From Caulobacteraceae bacterium (GTDB lineage Bacteria; Pseudomonadota; Alphaproteobacteria; Caulobacterales; Caulobacteraceae), in contig CANJLH010000006.1 in NCBI GenBank assembly GCA_947475415.1, positions 1 through 64,000 of the forward strand: 64,000 nt of DNA, read 5' to 3'. Within the stretch, counting starts at the first letter, position 1; each line of letters opens with the position of its first letter. The notes beneath the pieces were generated by a model. That model saw nothing but the letters and a program-made list of their open reading frames with translations. It was not told where the DNA came from and ran no database searches. Below are positions 8,025 to 17,420 of the stretch, piece by piece. A program made the translations under genes and the position numbers.

Positions 8025-9311
8025 TTGACCACCGAGACCACAGCCACGCCGCAGGCCAACCGCCTGCGGTCGATCCTCGCCGGATCGGCGGGCAATACGG
8101 TCGAAACCTTCGACTGGTTCGTCTACGCCGCCTTCGGACTCTATTTCTCGAAGGTGTTCTTCCCCGACGCCGACCGCACCACTGAGCTCCTGAACACCGC
8201 CGCGGTGTTCGGCGTGGGGTTCTTCGCGCGACCGGCGGGCGCCTGGCTTATGGGGCTCTATGGAGACCGGATCGGGCGCAAGAACGCCATGGTGATCTCC
8301 GTCACCCTGATGTGCGTAGGGTCGCTGATCATCGGACTGTGCCCGGGCAAGGCCGAGATCGGGGTCGCCGCCCCGGCCATCCTGGTGTTCGCCCGCATCC
8401 TGCAGGGCGCCAGCATGGGCGGCGAATACGGCGTCAGCGCCACCTACATCTCCGAGATGGCCAGCCGTCGCAACCGCGGCTTCTGGTCGGGAATATTCTA
8501 CTCCACACTGATCGCCGGACAGCTCATGGCTATGGGCGTATTGCTGCTGCTTACAGCCATTCTATCGCCGGAGCAGATGCAGGCCTGGGGCTGGCGCATT
8601 CCATTCTTTGTCGGCGGCGCCCTGGCGCTGGCGGTGTTCTGGCTGCGGCGCGGCATGGACGAGACGCCATCGTTCCAGGCGCGCCAGGGACCAAAGGCCA
8701 CCACCTGGGGCCTGATCCGCAGCCACCCGCGCGAGTCTTTGATTGTGATCGGCCTCACCGCCGGTGGCACGCTCGCCTACTACACCTACACCACTTACAT
8801 TCAGAAGTTCCTGGTCAACACCTCCGGCTTCTCCAAGGACCAGGCCAATTTGATCACCGCCGCCGCCCTGGCTTTCTTCATGGTGATCCAGCCGATGGTG
8901 GGCGCGCTGTCCGACCGGATCGGACGGCGCGCGGTCCTCATAACCTTCGGCGTCGCCGGCGCGGGCCTGACCTGGCCGATCCTATCCAGGCTGGCCGACA
9001 CACATGACATGGGTTCAGCCTTCCTTCTCACCAGCGCCGCCTTGTTGATCGTCTCTGCCTATTCTTCGGTGAACGCGGTCGTGAAGGCGGAGTTGTTTCC
9101 CACCGAGGTCCGCGCCCTGGGCGTCGCCCTGCCCTACTCCCTGGCCAACGCGGCCTTCGGCGGCACGGCGGAATATGTGGCGCTGGCCTTCAAGAAGGCC
9201 GGCAATGAAACTGGGTTCTACACCTATGTTACGGTGACCATCGCCGTGTCGCTGGCGGTCTATGTGCTGATGCGCGACACTCGCCGGCACAGCCGTATTG
9301 CGGAGGACTGA
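8025..9311 (+). CDS. MFS transporter (metabolite:H+ symporter type)
   Basis: A 12-segment inner-membrane carrier of about 428 residues. The signature GDRIGRKNAMV follows segment 2 and GALSDRIGRRAVL is its repeat in the second half, as in the MHS group (ProP/KgtP-like), which imports organic acids by proton symport. A TTG start at 8025 with GGGGAGAAAGCGC before it is chosen; an ATG 32 codons upstream lacks a convincing ribosome-binding site and would add a non-hydrophobic extension. The SDR and Rieske oxygenase that follow suggest it imports the substrate of that unit. Confidence 0.88.
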   Translation: MTTETTATPQANRLRSILAGSAGNTVETFDWFVYAAFGLYFSKVFFPDADRTTELLNTAAVFGVGFFARPAGAWLMGLYGDRIGRKNAMVISVTLMCVGSLIIGLCPGKAEIGVAAPAILVFARILQGASMGGEYGVSATYISEMASRRNRGFWSGIFYSTLIAGQLMAMGVLLLLTAILSPEQMQAWGWRIPFFVGGALALAVFWLRRGMDETPSFQARQGPKATTWGLIRSHPRESLIVIGLTAGGTLAYYTYTTYIQKFLVNTSGFSKDQANLITAAALAFFMVIQPMVGALSDRIGRRAVLITFGVAGAGLTWPILSRLADTHDMGSAFLLTSAALLIVSAYSSVNAVVKAELFPTEVRALGVALPYSLANAAFGGTAEYVALAFKKAGNETGFYTYVTVTIAVSLAVYVLMRDTRRHSRIAED

Positions 9312-9334
9312 CCGCCGCCGGGAGGAGAAAACCC

Positions 9335-10129
9335 ATGACGGATATCTTCGGCCTGCAGGGAAAAGTGGCCCTTATCGTCGGCGGCGGCCAGGGCATGGGC
9401 GAAAGCAGCGCCCGCTATCTCGCCGAAGCCGGCTGCGACGTGGCTATCGCCGACATCGACGCGGATCGGGCCCGGCGCGTGGCCGATCTGGTCGCCGGCA
9501 TGGGCCGCAGGTCGGTGGCGATCGTGGGCGACGCCCTGAAAGACGGGCCGGCAATGGTCGCCGAAGCACGGCGAGAGCTGGGCGGCCTTGACCGGCTGGT
9601 GACCATCGTCGGCCAGGCCCTGTTCAAGCCTACCCTGGAGTTTACACCCGAGGATTGGGACTCCGATCAGAATCGCAATCTGCGCTACGCATTCTTCACG
9701 GCGCAGGCCTTCGCCAAGGGCCTGATCGCCGAGGAGAAGCCCGGCGCCATGGTGTGCATCTGCTCGGTCAGCGGCATGCAGGCCGCGGTCCAGCATGTAT
9801 CCTATGGCGCCGCCAAGGCCGGACTGATCAGCATGGTGCGGACCTTGGGTGTGGAGTGGGCGCCCTATGGCATCCGCGTCAACGGCGTGGCGCCCGGCTC
9901 AATCATCACGCCCCGTATTCCAGACACCCCCGAACGCGCGCAACAAACCCGTGACAGCCTGATCCCCATGCGCCGGCGCGGCGGGACCGACGAGATCGGG
10001 CGCGCCGTGCTGTTCCTGTGCTCCGACCTTGCCAGCTACGTCACCGGACACGCGCTGCCGGTGGACGGCGGCTGGATGGCCGCCAATATCCTGCTGCCGA
10101 ACTTGCCGCCGGGCGAGGTTGGGGCCTAG
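9335..10129 (+). CDS. SDR family oxidoreductase with altered NNAG motif
   Basis: A 264-residue SDR starting after GGGAGGAG. The cofactor loop VGGGQGMG (15-22), Ser in ICSVSG (144 or 146) and Y157/K161 are present, and NGVAPGSIITP and VDGGWM are typical of the FabG-like group. Strand 4, normally NNAG, reads IVGQ (91-94), so the structural asparagine is missing. It lies 23 bases after the transporter and 42 before the Rieske oxygenase, forming one unit. A plausible role is dehydrogenation of the oxygenase product or a neighbouring alcohol. Confidence 0.86.
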   Translation: MTDIFGLQGKVALIVGGGQGMGESSARYLAEAGCDVAIADIDADRARRVADLVAGMGRRSVAIVGDALKDGPAMVAEARRELGGLDRLVTIVGQALFKPTLEFTPEDWDSDQNRNLRYAFFTAQAFAKGLIAEEKPGAMVCICSVSGMQAAVQHVSYGAAKAGLISMVRTLGVEWAPYGIRVNGVAPGSIITPRIPDTPERAQQTRDSLIPMRRRGGTDEIGRAVLFLCSDLASYVTGHALPVDGGWMAANILLPNLPPGEVGA

Positions 10130-10171
10130 GCTCCCCGCCGGATCGCCCAGCAACGAACAGCGGAGGAATTT

Positions 10172-11428
10172 ATGCCGATCACCGCCGAGGAAAACCGCCT
10201 GCTGACCGAAGTCGAGGGCGATGCGCCAATGGGCGTGTTGATGCGGGAGAACTACTGGATTCCCTTCGCCCGCGCCGCCGGTTTCAAGGCCGGCGGGCCG
10301 CCGCAGCGGATCACTGTGCTCGGCAAGGACTATGCGGTGTTCCGGGCGCAGGACGGTCGCGTGGGATTCTTCGATGAGGCCTGTCCCCACCGCGGGGTTT
10401 CGCTGGTGTTGGCGAGGAACGAGGGGTGCGCCATCCGCTGCATCTTCCACGGCTGGAAAATCGACGTTTCCGGCAAACTGCTGGAAGCCCCGAGCCAGCC
10501 CTTCGGCGCCGAGGAATTCGCCGCCGGCGTTAAGATCCGCGCCTATCCGGTGCGCGAGGCTGGCCAATTGCTGTGGGTATGGCTGGGCGAGGCCGCCGAA
10601 CCGGCGTTCCCGAATCTGCCATTCTTCGGACTGCCTGAGGAGAACCTGTGGATGACGCAGTCGTTTTCCGACTGCAACTGGCTGCAGGGCGTCGAGGCGA
10701 CGATCGATTCCGTGCACATAGGCAACCTGCACCGTTCGTGGCTGCAGGTGCGCTCCCAGGTCGTCGGCGGCAATAGCAGCCTTGCGCTCGCAGACACCCT
10801 GCCACCCCGCTATGAGGTGGAGCCGGCGAAGTACGGCATGCGCGCCGCCGCGTTGCGCCAGATGAGTGACGGCGGCGACTATCTGCGGGTCACCGAGTAT
10901 TTCATGCCGTTTGTCAGCCTGGTGCCAGCCAGCCAGAACAGCGAAGGCGTGATCTTCATCACCATGCCGATCAGCAACAGCCGCCACAAGGTGTTTTTCG
11001 GCCGCTGGGCCGATGATCGGCCTATGGAACCGGAAGATGGCGGCACTATCGGCACCGGAAACTTCGACCCCGACAATTACGCCCCTCTTGCCGGCGGCCG
11101 GGCGGCGAACTGGGGCCAGGACCGCGCAGCGATGGACAACGGGCACTTCAGCGGCTTCGTAAAGAACCTCTTGGAGGAAGACATCGTCGTCCAGGTCAGC
11201 ATGGGGCCTGTGGTCGACCGCACCAAGGAGCAGCTTTCGGCGGGCGACGTGGCCATCGTCCGCGCCCGGCGCATGCTCCTGCAGGCGATCGACGATTTCA
11301 AAACCGGCATCCTGCCGCCGGGCAGCGCCTTGGCCGGCGATCCGGAAGTCCGCCGGCCCATCGACACCATCGTGCCCCCTGGTCAGTCCTGGCGTGACTC
11401 AGCAGAGGCGTTGCTGGCGGCCGAATAA
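10172..11428 (+). CDS. Rieske non-heme iron oxygenase, single-component alpha type
   Basis: A 418-residue terminal oxygenase of the phenoxybenzoate-dioxygenase/vanillate-O-demethylase type. The Rieske cluster ligands are C71-x-H73 and C90-x2-H93 (CPHRG ... CIFHGW). The mononuclear iron site is in VEATIDSVHIGNLH (H182, H187, with nearby acidic D179). Such enzymes hydroxylate or O-demethylate aromatic acids using electrons from a separate reductase, which is not found nearby. CGGAGGAATTT before the ATG is a good ribosome-binding site. It closes the transporter/SDR/oxygenase unit; no small subunit follows, consistent with an alpha3 trimer. Confidence 0.92.
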   Translation: MPITAEENRLLTEVEGDAPMGVLMRENYWIPFARAAGFKAGGPPQRITVLGKDYAVFRAQDGRVGFFDEACPHRGVSLVLARNEGCAIRCIFHGWKIDVSGKLLEAPSQPFGAEEFAAGVKIRAYPVREAGQLLWVWLGEAAEPAFPNLPFFGLPEENLWMTQSFSDCNWLQGVEATIDSVHIGNLHRSWLQVRSQVVGGNSSLALADTLPPRYEVEPAKYGMRAAALRQMSDGGDYLRVTEYFMPFVSLVPASQNSEGVIFITMPISNSRHKVFFGRWADDRPMEPEDGGTIGTGNFDPDNYAPLAGGRAANWGQDRAAMDNGHFSGFVKNLLEEDIVVQVSMGPVVDRTKEQLSAGDVAIVRARRMLLQAIDDFKTGILPPGSALAGDPEVRRPIDTIVPPGQSWRDSAEALLAAE

Positions 11429-11434
11429 CCGGGC

Positions 11435-11884
11435 CTAGCCCTTGGCCAGCAGGGCGCGCAGGCCGGCGATGGCGCCGCGGTAGAATTGCCCAAGGCCGGC
11501 CTTCTGCGCCGCCGGATTGGCCACCGATCCGGTGGCGAACCGCCCGCTCCACTGAATCTCGCAAGCGTCCGCGCCAAGCGCCTTCAATTGCACCGATCCG
11601 ACATAATCCTTCATCTCGATCGGTGAATGATCGAGCACTCGGTAGGAAAAGCTGTGTGTTCCCGCGTCCAATGTCTCAAGGCGCTCACAGACCTCTCCGG
11701 CGGGATTGGCGATGAACCGGATGGCGCCGACTCCTTCGCCCTCGACCCGCAGCACCTTTACCCCAGCCACGTAGCTTCCGATCGAGCCGTGATCCGACAG
11801 GATCGCCCAGACCCGCGCCAATGGCGCCTCAAGCGTCTCGACGATCACGTCAGTATGCGTGAGGGGCGTCCCGTCCGTAGCCAT
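11435..11884 (-). CDS. SRPBCC family (polyketide cyclase/START-like) protein
   Basis: A 149-residue helix-grip-fold protein: strand HTDVIVETLEAPLARVWAILSD, central GVGAIRFIANP, and a long C-terminal helix (AAQKAGLGQFYRGAIAGLRALLA). Members bind hydrophobic ligands and sometimes act as cyclases or hydrolases. The ATG at 11884 has AAGGAAGGA upstream, better than the Met 19 codons earlier. It is convergent with the Rieske oxygenase (6-base gap) and divergent from the acyl-CoA dehydrogenase pair. Confidence 0.8.
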   Translation of the reverse strand: MATDGTPLTHTDVIVETLEAPLARVWAILSDHGSIGSYVAGVKVLRVEGEGVGAIRFIANPAGEVCERLETLDAGTHSFSYRVLDHSPIEMKDYVGSVQLKALGADACEIQWSGRFATGSVANPAAQKAGLGQFYRGAIAGLRALLAKG

Positions 11885-12043
11885 TTCGCAATCCTTCCTT
11901 GGTCCGCTGACAGGGTCGCCCGTATCGCCCATGCTGGTCAATCGTATCGAAATACCCCCGAACCACCGACTTGACCCTCGCTTTCACCGGCACCTACGTT
12001 CTGCGCCCTGTTCCACCTTCGGCCGTGAAAGGCGCGTGAGCTC

Positions 12044-13192
12044 ATGGACTTCGACTGGACCGAAGATGACATCGCCTACCGCGCCGCCCTGCGCCGCTTC
12101 CTGCGCGATGCTCTGGGGGCCGATTGGCAGGGTTACAAGGGGTTGAACCCCGCCGCATACAAGGCCGCGGCCGGTGAGTTCTGCCGCAAAATGGCCGAGC
12201 ACGGCTACCTGACCCAGAGCTGGCCCAAGGAATACGGTGGCGGCGACGCCCCGCCCTGGCGCGCAGCGATCCTGTCCGAGGAGATCGGTTCGCCCCACGG
12301 AGAACCCCGAGGTTCCCAGTACATGAACGTCAACTGGATCGGACCGGCGATCATGCAGTTTGGCTCGCCGGACCAGAAGGCGTTTTTCCTTCCCAGGATC
12401 TCAGCCGGCGACATCACCTTCAGCCAGGGCTTCTCTGAGCCCGACGCCGGGTCTGACCTCGCCTCGCTGCGCACCCGAGCGGTGCGCGACGGCAACGACT
12501 ATGTGGTCAATGGCGAGAAAATCTGGACCTCGCACACCGCCATCGCCGAATGGCTTTTCCTGCTGGTCCGCACCGACCCTGATGAGAAACGTTCCAAGGG
12601 CATCACCGTGCTGCTGGTCCCGATGGACACGCCGGGTCTGAAGGTCAACCAGGTGTTGGGGTTCGTGGGCGAAAGCGCCTTTTCCAATCCGGTTTTCACC
12701 GACATGCGCGTACCGGTCGCCAACCGACTTGGGCCGGAAAACGGCGGCTGGGCGGTGGTGCGCTACGCCCTGGCCTTCGAACGCATCGGCGTCGCCCACT
12801 ATCGCCATGCGGAGAACCAACTGAATGGTCTGGCCAGGGAGGCGAACGCTCGCGGCCTGACGGATGACCCGGCGGTCCTGGCCAAACTCGGCGAGGCCTG
12901 GGAGGCGGTGGAGGCGGCGCGCCTGCTGTATTTCCGGGTCGTGGACTTACGCGCCCAAGGCTCGCCGCCCACCGCGGATTCGAACATCGCCCGCGTGGCC
13001 GGCACCCGCGCCTATCAGGTGGTCGCCGAAGCCGCCGACCTCATCCTGGGCGAATACAGCCTGGGCGGTTCGGGCCGCAGCCGATTCAACCTCACCGCCG
13101 GCATCACCTCGGGCGCCACCGAAATTCAGCTCGACCAGATCGCCACCCGACACCTCAACCTGCCGCGGCCCGCCGTCGGCGCCCGCGACTGA
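12044..13192 (+). CDS. Acyl-CoA dehydrogenase, flavin-binding subunit
   Basis: A 382-residue member of the acyl-CoA dehydrogenase family that introduces an alpha,beta double bond into an acyl-CoA using FAD. The signatures FSEPDAGSDLASLRTRA and NGEKIWTS (flavin and substrate contacts) and the C-terminal ITSGATEIQLDQIA are clear. It is followed after 10 bases by a shorter, divergent ACAD, the layout of heteromeric alpha2beta2 dehydrogenases known from steroid and other bulky side-chain pathways. No dedicated ETF gene is nearby. Confidence 0.9.
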   Translation: MDFDWTEDDIAYRAALRRFLRDALGADWQGYKGLNPAAYKAAAGEFCRKMAEHGYLTQSWPKEYGGGDAPPWRAAILSEEIGSPHGEPRGSQYMNVNWIGPAIMQFGSPDQKAFFLPRISAGDITFSQGFSEPDAGSDLASLRTRAVRDGNDYVVNGEKIWTSHTAIAEWLFLLVRTDPDEKRSKGITVLLVPMDTPGLKVNQVLGFVGESAFSNPVFTDMRVPVANRLGPENGGWAVVRYALAFERIGVAHYRHAENQLNGLAREANARGLTDDPAVLAKLGEAWEAVEAARLLYFRVVDLRAQGSPPTADSNIARVAGTRAYQVVAEAADLILGEYSLGGSGRSRFNLTAGITSGATEIQLDQIATRHLNLPRPAVGARD

Positions 13193-13202
13193 GGCCGCCG
13201 AC

Positions 13203-14168
13203 ATGAATCTTACTCTCAGCACCGAGCAGCAGCAGATCGTCGATGCGGTCCGCACCCTGCTTACCCGCCACGACGCACCCGGCCGGTCGAAAGCGCTGCT
13301 CGCGACCGGCGGCTACGATCACGAGCTTGACGCCAGCCTCACTGAAGGCGGATTCACCGGCGTCATCGGTGGCGATGGGACCGGGCCTCTGGAGGCCGCG
13401 CTGATCACTCTGGAGCTCGCCCGGTCCGCGGCGACATCGGCATACGCCGCCGGCGAAATCGTGGCGGGCAAGCTCTTGGGCGCCAATCCCGGCATCCCGG
13501 TGGCGCTCACCCGCAAGCCCGCCGACTTCCCGTTTCGCTTTGGCCGCCACGCACGCCTGATGCTGATCGACGCCGGTGAAGAGGCCCAGGTTCTGGACCT
13601 CACCGAAGCCGATATCCAACCCGTGGATACCGACCAGGTGGGCTGGCCCATGGGCGTGCTGAAGACTGGGGTCGCCGCTCGCGCTCGCGGCCTTGGCGCC
13701 GGAACCGGAGAGACCCTGCGCCGCTGGTGGCGACTGGCCTTGGCCCTGGAGACCATCGGCGCCATGCAGGGCGCGCTTGAATTGACGATCCGCTACGTAA
13801 AGGACCGGGTGCAATTCGGCCGCCCGATCGGCGAGTTCCAGACTTTGCAGCATCGCCTGTCCGAGCTGACGGTGATCGTCGAGGGCGCCCGCTGGATCGC
13901 CCTTGAGACCGCTTTCCGCGACGCCACTCCGCTTCACGCCGCAACCGCCGCTGGCCGGGCCGCCGGCGCCGCGGGATTGGTCGCCCGCGAATGTCACCAG
14001 ATGCACGGGGCCATAGGCCTCACCCGCGAATACCCGCTGCACCTGTGGTCGACTCGTCTCGGTCCGCTCGGCGTCGAGATGGGCGGCCCCGCCGCGCACC
14101 GCCGCGACGCGGCCCAGATCCGCTTCTCAAGCCAGGAAATCGCCGCCCGTGAGGCGCACTGGCGATGA
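13203..14168 (+). CDS. Acyl-CoA dehydrogenase, short partner subunit
   Basis: A 321-residue ACAD-family protein, shorter than the usual 380 or so. The N-terminal helical domain (MNLTLSTEQQQIVDAVRTLL) and C-terminal helices (KDRVQFGRPIGEFQTLQHRL, then QMHGAIGLTREYPLHLW) are present, but the EPDAGSD-type flavin motif of the middle domain is missing. Such incomplete subunits pair with a full one to form a shared active site. It probably needs the gene just upstream for activity. Confidence 0.87.
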   Translation: MNLTLSTEQQQIVDAVRTLLTRHDAPGRSKALLATGGYDHELDASLTEGGFTGVIGGDGTGPLEAALITLELARSAATSAYAAGEIVAGKLLGANPGIPVALTRKPADFPFRFGRHARLMLIDAGEEAQVLDLTEADIQPVDTDQVGWPMGVLKTGVAARARGLGAGTGETLRRWWRLALALETIGAMQGALELTIRYVKDRVQFGRPIGEFQTLQHRLSELTVIVEGARWIALETAFRDATPLHAATAAGRAAGAAGLVARECHQMHGAIGLTREYPLHLWSTRLGPLGVEMGGPAAHRRDAAQIRFSSQEIAAREAHWR

Positions 14169-14184
14169 CCCATGATAGCCTGGA

Positions 14185-14213
14185 GTGAGCTCGACTGACG
14201 CGGATCAGCTCAC
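14185..14213. terminator. Inverted repeat between convergent genes, possible terminator
   Basis: GTGAGCT and AGCTCAC, separated by 15 bases, lie across the junction of the convergent ACAD and hydrolase genes; the right arm runs into the hydrolase stop. There is no T-run, so intrinsic termination is uncertain. Confidence 0.28.
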
Positions 14214-16427
14214 CACCACCCGTACCCGATCGAGGTTGGTGACACGCCGCAACCGCGCATTCAGGTCGCCGTCGCGATGGCTCGTCACCCGAACACTGGG
14301 GAAGTAGGTCCCCGGCGCCTGGAACACATGGGTGGTTGCCAGCCGAACCTTGGCGGACTTGCCGTCAACCCCTGCCTCGACCTGCGGGAACCGCCCCTGC
14401 CCGTCGAAATCCCATTCGACCTTGATGATCGTCCCGGCGTGCGGCGGCGTCTCGGCTTCGACGACGAAGTTCACCGTTTCGCCCGCCTTTACCTGCGCCC
14501 TTACGCCCCCATTCGCCTCCGCCTTGACCATTGGCTGCACGCCGCCACGTTCGGCGGCCGTCGCCGGAAGGATAAAGCGCCGGTCCCGGGTGAGTTCGTA
14601 GTGTTCCTGGGCTGGCCGACGATCCTTTTCCACCCAGGCGACCAGGTCATGCAGGTTCTGTTCGACGTGGCCCGTCGCCGGGACCAGGCGGGTGATCATC
14701 GCCGGCTTCACGGGCAGCGCCGGCGGGCCACCATGCTCGGAATGCTGCACCCAGCGCAGCATGAACCGTTCGTCCGCGCGGGCGCCCTGGGCCGCCTTTA
14801 CACCCACGGCGTACTCGATCGCCCGATCCGGCCAGAGCGAAGCGTCATGAGTGTGCTGCACGAACATCATCTTGCCCTGGAAGGCGCCGGTGAAGCTGGG
14901 CCCCATCAGCACCGAAGTGTGCAATATCGGCCGCTGGGGATAGACCGGTGCGCCGTCCACACGCTGGCTCTCCGACGCCATCGGCCGTTCGCCCACCGCA
15001 TGGTGCTGGTGGAAGTAGCACATGGCCAGGAAGTCGCGGTTGTCGATCTTCAACCGGTCGCCGACCGCCACGCCGGTGAATCGCAGGTTTCCAGCCTCGT
15101 CGATACCGTCGCCCAGCAGCGTCGGGCCACTGACATTGGTCACCCAAAGCTGGCGGCCCGCCGCCTTGCCGGTGAGGAATTTCAGTGACGCGCCAAGCAG
15201 GTAGCCGCCGGTCTCATCCACCTGGATCGCCAGCGGGCGCTCCGGATGCGTGGCGGCGGCATAGCGGGCCATGGTCGAGACCTCCACGCCCTGTTCCTTC
15301 GCCATCGTCACCAGATCGCGCGGTGTCAGGACCCTGCGGACCGTGACCTCGCCATCCACCAGGTCCCTGGCGAACAACTGTGGTTCGTCATGCCCGAGGT
15401 AGCCCTTTTCGGTCCAGAACGCCTTCCAGTAGGTCGGATCCTCGACCTTCAGCGATTCCGCCGTCCAGGCCCACAGGCCGATCTGTCCGGCGGGATTGGC
15501 GATCATGATCTCGTCGCCGCGCGGATATCCCAGCCGATACAATTCGGCGAGCGCGGTGCGTTGTTCATGGTTGAGGTCCGCAAACGGGTCTCCTGATCCG
15601 CCCGGGTCCATGGCGTCCACCAGCCTGGCCATCTCCTCGGCCGAAAACAGGCGCTGAACATTGAACATCGCGGCGAAGCCATGGGAATTGAAGTGCGCCG
15701 GCTCCTTCGGATCGTTCTGCGCCGCCGGCACGACCGACCCCGAACCCATGAACGGCATGGCGCCGTCCCAGACGTCGGGTGCGCCTTCCAGGCAATTCAC
15801 CGAGCGCCGCGCCCCACCTGATCCGCCATAGACATAGCCATGTTGCGGTCGTCGCCCATAGATCTCCATGGCCAGATGCCTCGCCAGCCGCGCCGATTCC
15901 GCACTGGCCCGATGCCCGTAGATGCTGGCGTCGTTTCCTCCCTTACGGCACATAGCGGAACCGATGTGTCCCTGGTTTGACTCCACCAGATAGGCGCCCA
16001 GACTCACCGCAAGCGCCAGGTAATCTCCGAGCGCCGAATAGGGATCATCGATGTTGTCCCGCACCAGCAATCCGGGCTCGCTTCCGCCCAGGCCGCCCTG
16101 CAGGAAATGAATGAACCGCCCCTGATAAGTCGCCTTTTCCGGGAAGTAGAAGGCGAACTTCGTGTCCGTGCCCTCAAAACCCCCGATCACCAATCGGTGG
16201 GGTATTACGCCGGTGCGGTTCTCCTCCCGGGTGATGAAGGGTGCGCCGAAGAAACTGTCCTTCGGCTTGTAGGCGGTGGCCGTACGTAACGGTTCCGCTC
16301 GGGCGTGCGAAACGCCGACTATCGGCGCCAGCGCACCGGCCAGAAGGGCCGCGCTGGAGGTCTGCAGCAGCCGACGGCGGTGGGGCTTTCCCAGAGCGCC
16401 TGACAGATCGCTTGACGGGTTTCGCAC
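14205..16427 (-). CDS. Tat-exported alpha/beta-hydrolase-like protein with C-terminal PKD-like domain
   Basis: A 740-residue protein. The N-terminus HRRRLLQTSSAALLAGALAP has a twin-arginine motif and hydrophobic stretch ending at SHARA, so it is probably exported folded. The middle holds a nucleophile-elbow sequence YGGSGGARRS, reminiscent of tannase/feruloyl-esterase-type hydrolases, and QHTHDASLWP as a possible His/Asp site. The last 100 residues (ETVNFVVEAETPPHAG, VEWDFDGQGRFP) look like a PKD beta-sandwich. The GTG start follows GGGAGGAATGGC. A cytoplasmic paralogue is at 52750-54825. It may hydrolyse a substrate ester outside the cytoplasm; I do not recognise a characterised family. Confidence 0.8.
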   Translation of the reverse strand: MRNPSSDLSGALGKPHRRRLLQTSSAALLAGALAPIVGVSHARAEPLRTATAYKPKDSFFGAPFITREENRTGVIPHRLVIGGFEGTDTKFAFYFPEKATYQGRFIHFLQGGLGGSEPGLLVRDNIDDPYSALGDYLALAVSLGAYLVESNQGHIGSAMCRKGGNDASIYGHRASAESARLARHLAMEIYGRRPQHGYVYGGSGGARRSVNCLEGAPDVWDGAMPFMGSGSVVPAAQNDPKEPAHFNSHGFAAMFNVQRLFSAEEMARLVDAMDPGGSGDPFADLNHEQRTALAELYRLGYPRGDEIMIANPAGQIGLWAWTAESLKVEDPTYWKAFWTEKGYLGHDEPQLFARDLVDGEVTVRRVLTPRDLVTMAKEQGVEVSTMARYAAATHPERPLAIQVDETGGYLLGASLKFLTGKAAGRQLWVTNVSGPTLLGDGIDEAGNLRFTGVAVGDRLKIDNRDFLAMCYFHQHHAVGERPMASESQRVDGAPVYPQRPILHTSVLMGPSFTGAFQGKMMFVQHTHDASLWPDRAIEYAVGVKAAQGARADERFMLRWVQHSEHGGPPALPVKPAMITRLVPATGHVEQNLHDLVAWVEKDRRPAQEHYELTRDRRFILPATAAERGGVQPMVKAEANGGVRAQVKAGETVNFVVEAETPPHAGTIIKVEWDFDGQGRFPQVEAGVDGKSAKVRLATTHVFQAPGTYFPSVRVTSHRDGDLNARLRRVTNLDRVRVVVS

Positions 16428-16621
16428 GCCATTCCTCCCGATTGGTCCTTCGCCGCGGCGACCGCCCGGCCGTTCCTCGGCTGTTTCGCCGACTGAAACC
16501 GAGACTGAGGCATCAGCCCGCGACGAGCAAGCCGACTGAAGGCCGTCCCCGCAGGCGGGGCGTGCGGGGAAGATTTCGCGGCGATAGGGTTCCTCAAGAG
16601 CACTGACGAATGGAGGAACAC

Positions 16622-17395
16622 ATGGGTTCGCGACTACAAGGCAAGATCGCCCTGATTACCGGTTCGACGCGCGGGATCGGCCGCTCCATGGCGGAATATT
16701 TCGCCTCGGAAGGCGCCAAGGTTGCGGTTTCCGGCCGCACTGTGGAGCGCGGCGCAAAGGTCGTCGATGCGATCCGCGCCGCCGGGGGCGACGCCGAATT
16801 CTTCCCCATGGACGTGTCGTCGGAGGACTCCGTCAAACAGGTGATTGACGGTGTCGTGGCTCGCTTCGGCGGCCTCACTAGCCTGGTTAATAACGCCGCC
16901 CCCACCGACGCGGTGGTCAAGACCTACAAGCCGCTGCATCAGGTCACCACTGAGGAGTGGAACTACATCATAACCGGCGGACTCACCGGCGCGGTTTTCT
17001 GGGCCACCAAATACGCCTGGCCCCACCTGGCCGCGGCGGAGGGCGCCTCGATCCTCAACATCTCATCGGGCCAATCTGTTAACGGCTTCACCGGCTTCGG
17101 CGTCTATGGCGCGGCCAAGGCGGCGGTGAACAGCCTGACCCGCACCTTCGCGGTGGAGGGCTCCAAGGACGGCATCCGCTCCAACTGCATCATCGTGGGC
17201 CGGGTGGTGTTCGGCAATGTCGGCGCCGGTCATGTGGGCGGAGGTCGGCTGACCCGCATCGGCGCGCCCATGGACATCGCCTATGCCGCCCTCCACCTGA
17301 TCTCCGACGAGGCGGCCTTCACCACCGGTTCGCTGATGACCGTCGACGGCGGCTCGTCGATCAACGGCGACCTGGCCATGGCGGCGGACGGGTAG
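16622..17395 (+). CDS. SDR family oxidoreductase
   Basis: A 257-residue classical SDR starting after GGAGGAACAC. The cofactor loop TGSTRGIG (13-20), NNAA (90-93), the Ser in NISSGQ (148-149), Y162/K166 and VDGGSS near the end are all present. The loop after the catalytic helix is unusual (GRVVFGNVGAGHVGGGR), probably shaping the substrate pocket. It is followed 25 bases later by a P450, so oxidation of a P450-made alcohol is a plausible role. Confidence 0.88.
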   Translation: MGSRLQGKIALITGSTRGIGRSMAEYFASEGAKVAVSGRTVERGAKVVDAIRAAGGDAEFFPMDVSSEDSVKQVIDGVVARFGGLTSLVNNAAPTDAVVKTYKPLHQVTTEEWNYIITGGLTGAVFWATKYAWPHLAAAEGASILNISSGQSVNGFTGFGVYGAAKAAVNSLTRTFAVEGSKDGIRSNCIIVGRVVFGNVGAGHVGGGRLTRIGAPMDIAYAALHLISDEAAFTTGSLMTVDGGSSINGDLAMAADG

Positions 17396-17420
17396 GCTGG
17401 CGTCGGTCAAAAAGCGTCCG

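Noticed and set aside
16547..16560. CCCCG-CAGG-CGGGG hairpin upstream of the SDR gene
   Set aside because: Short, no T-run and lies in a divergent promoter region, so a terminator role is unlikely.
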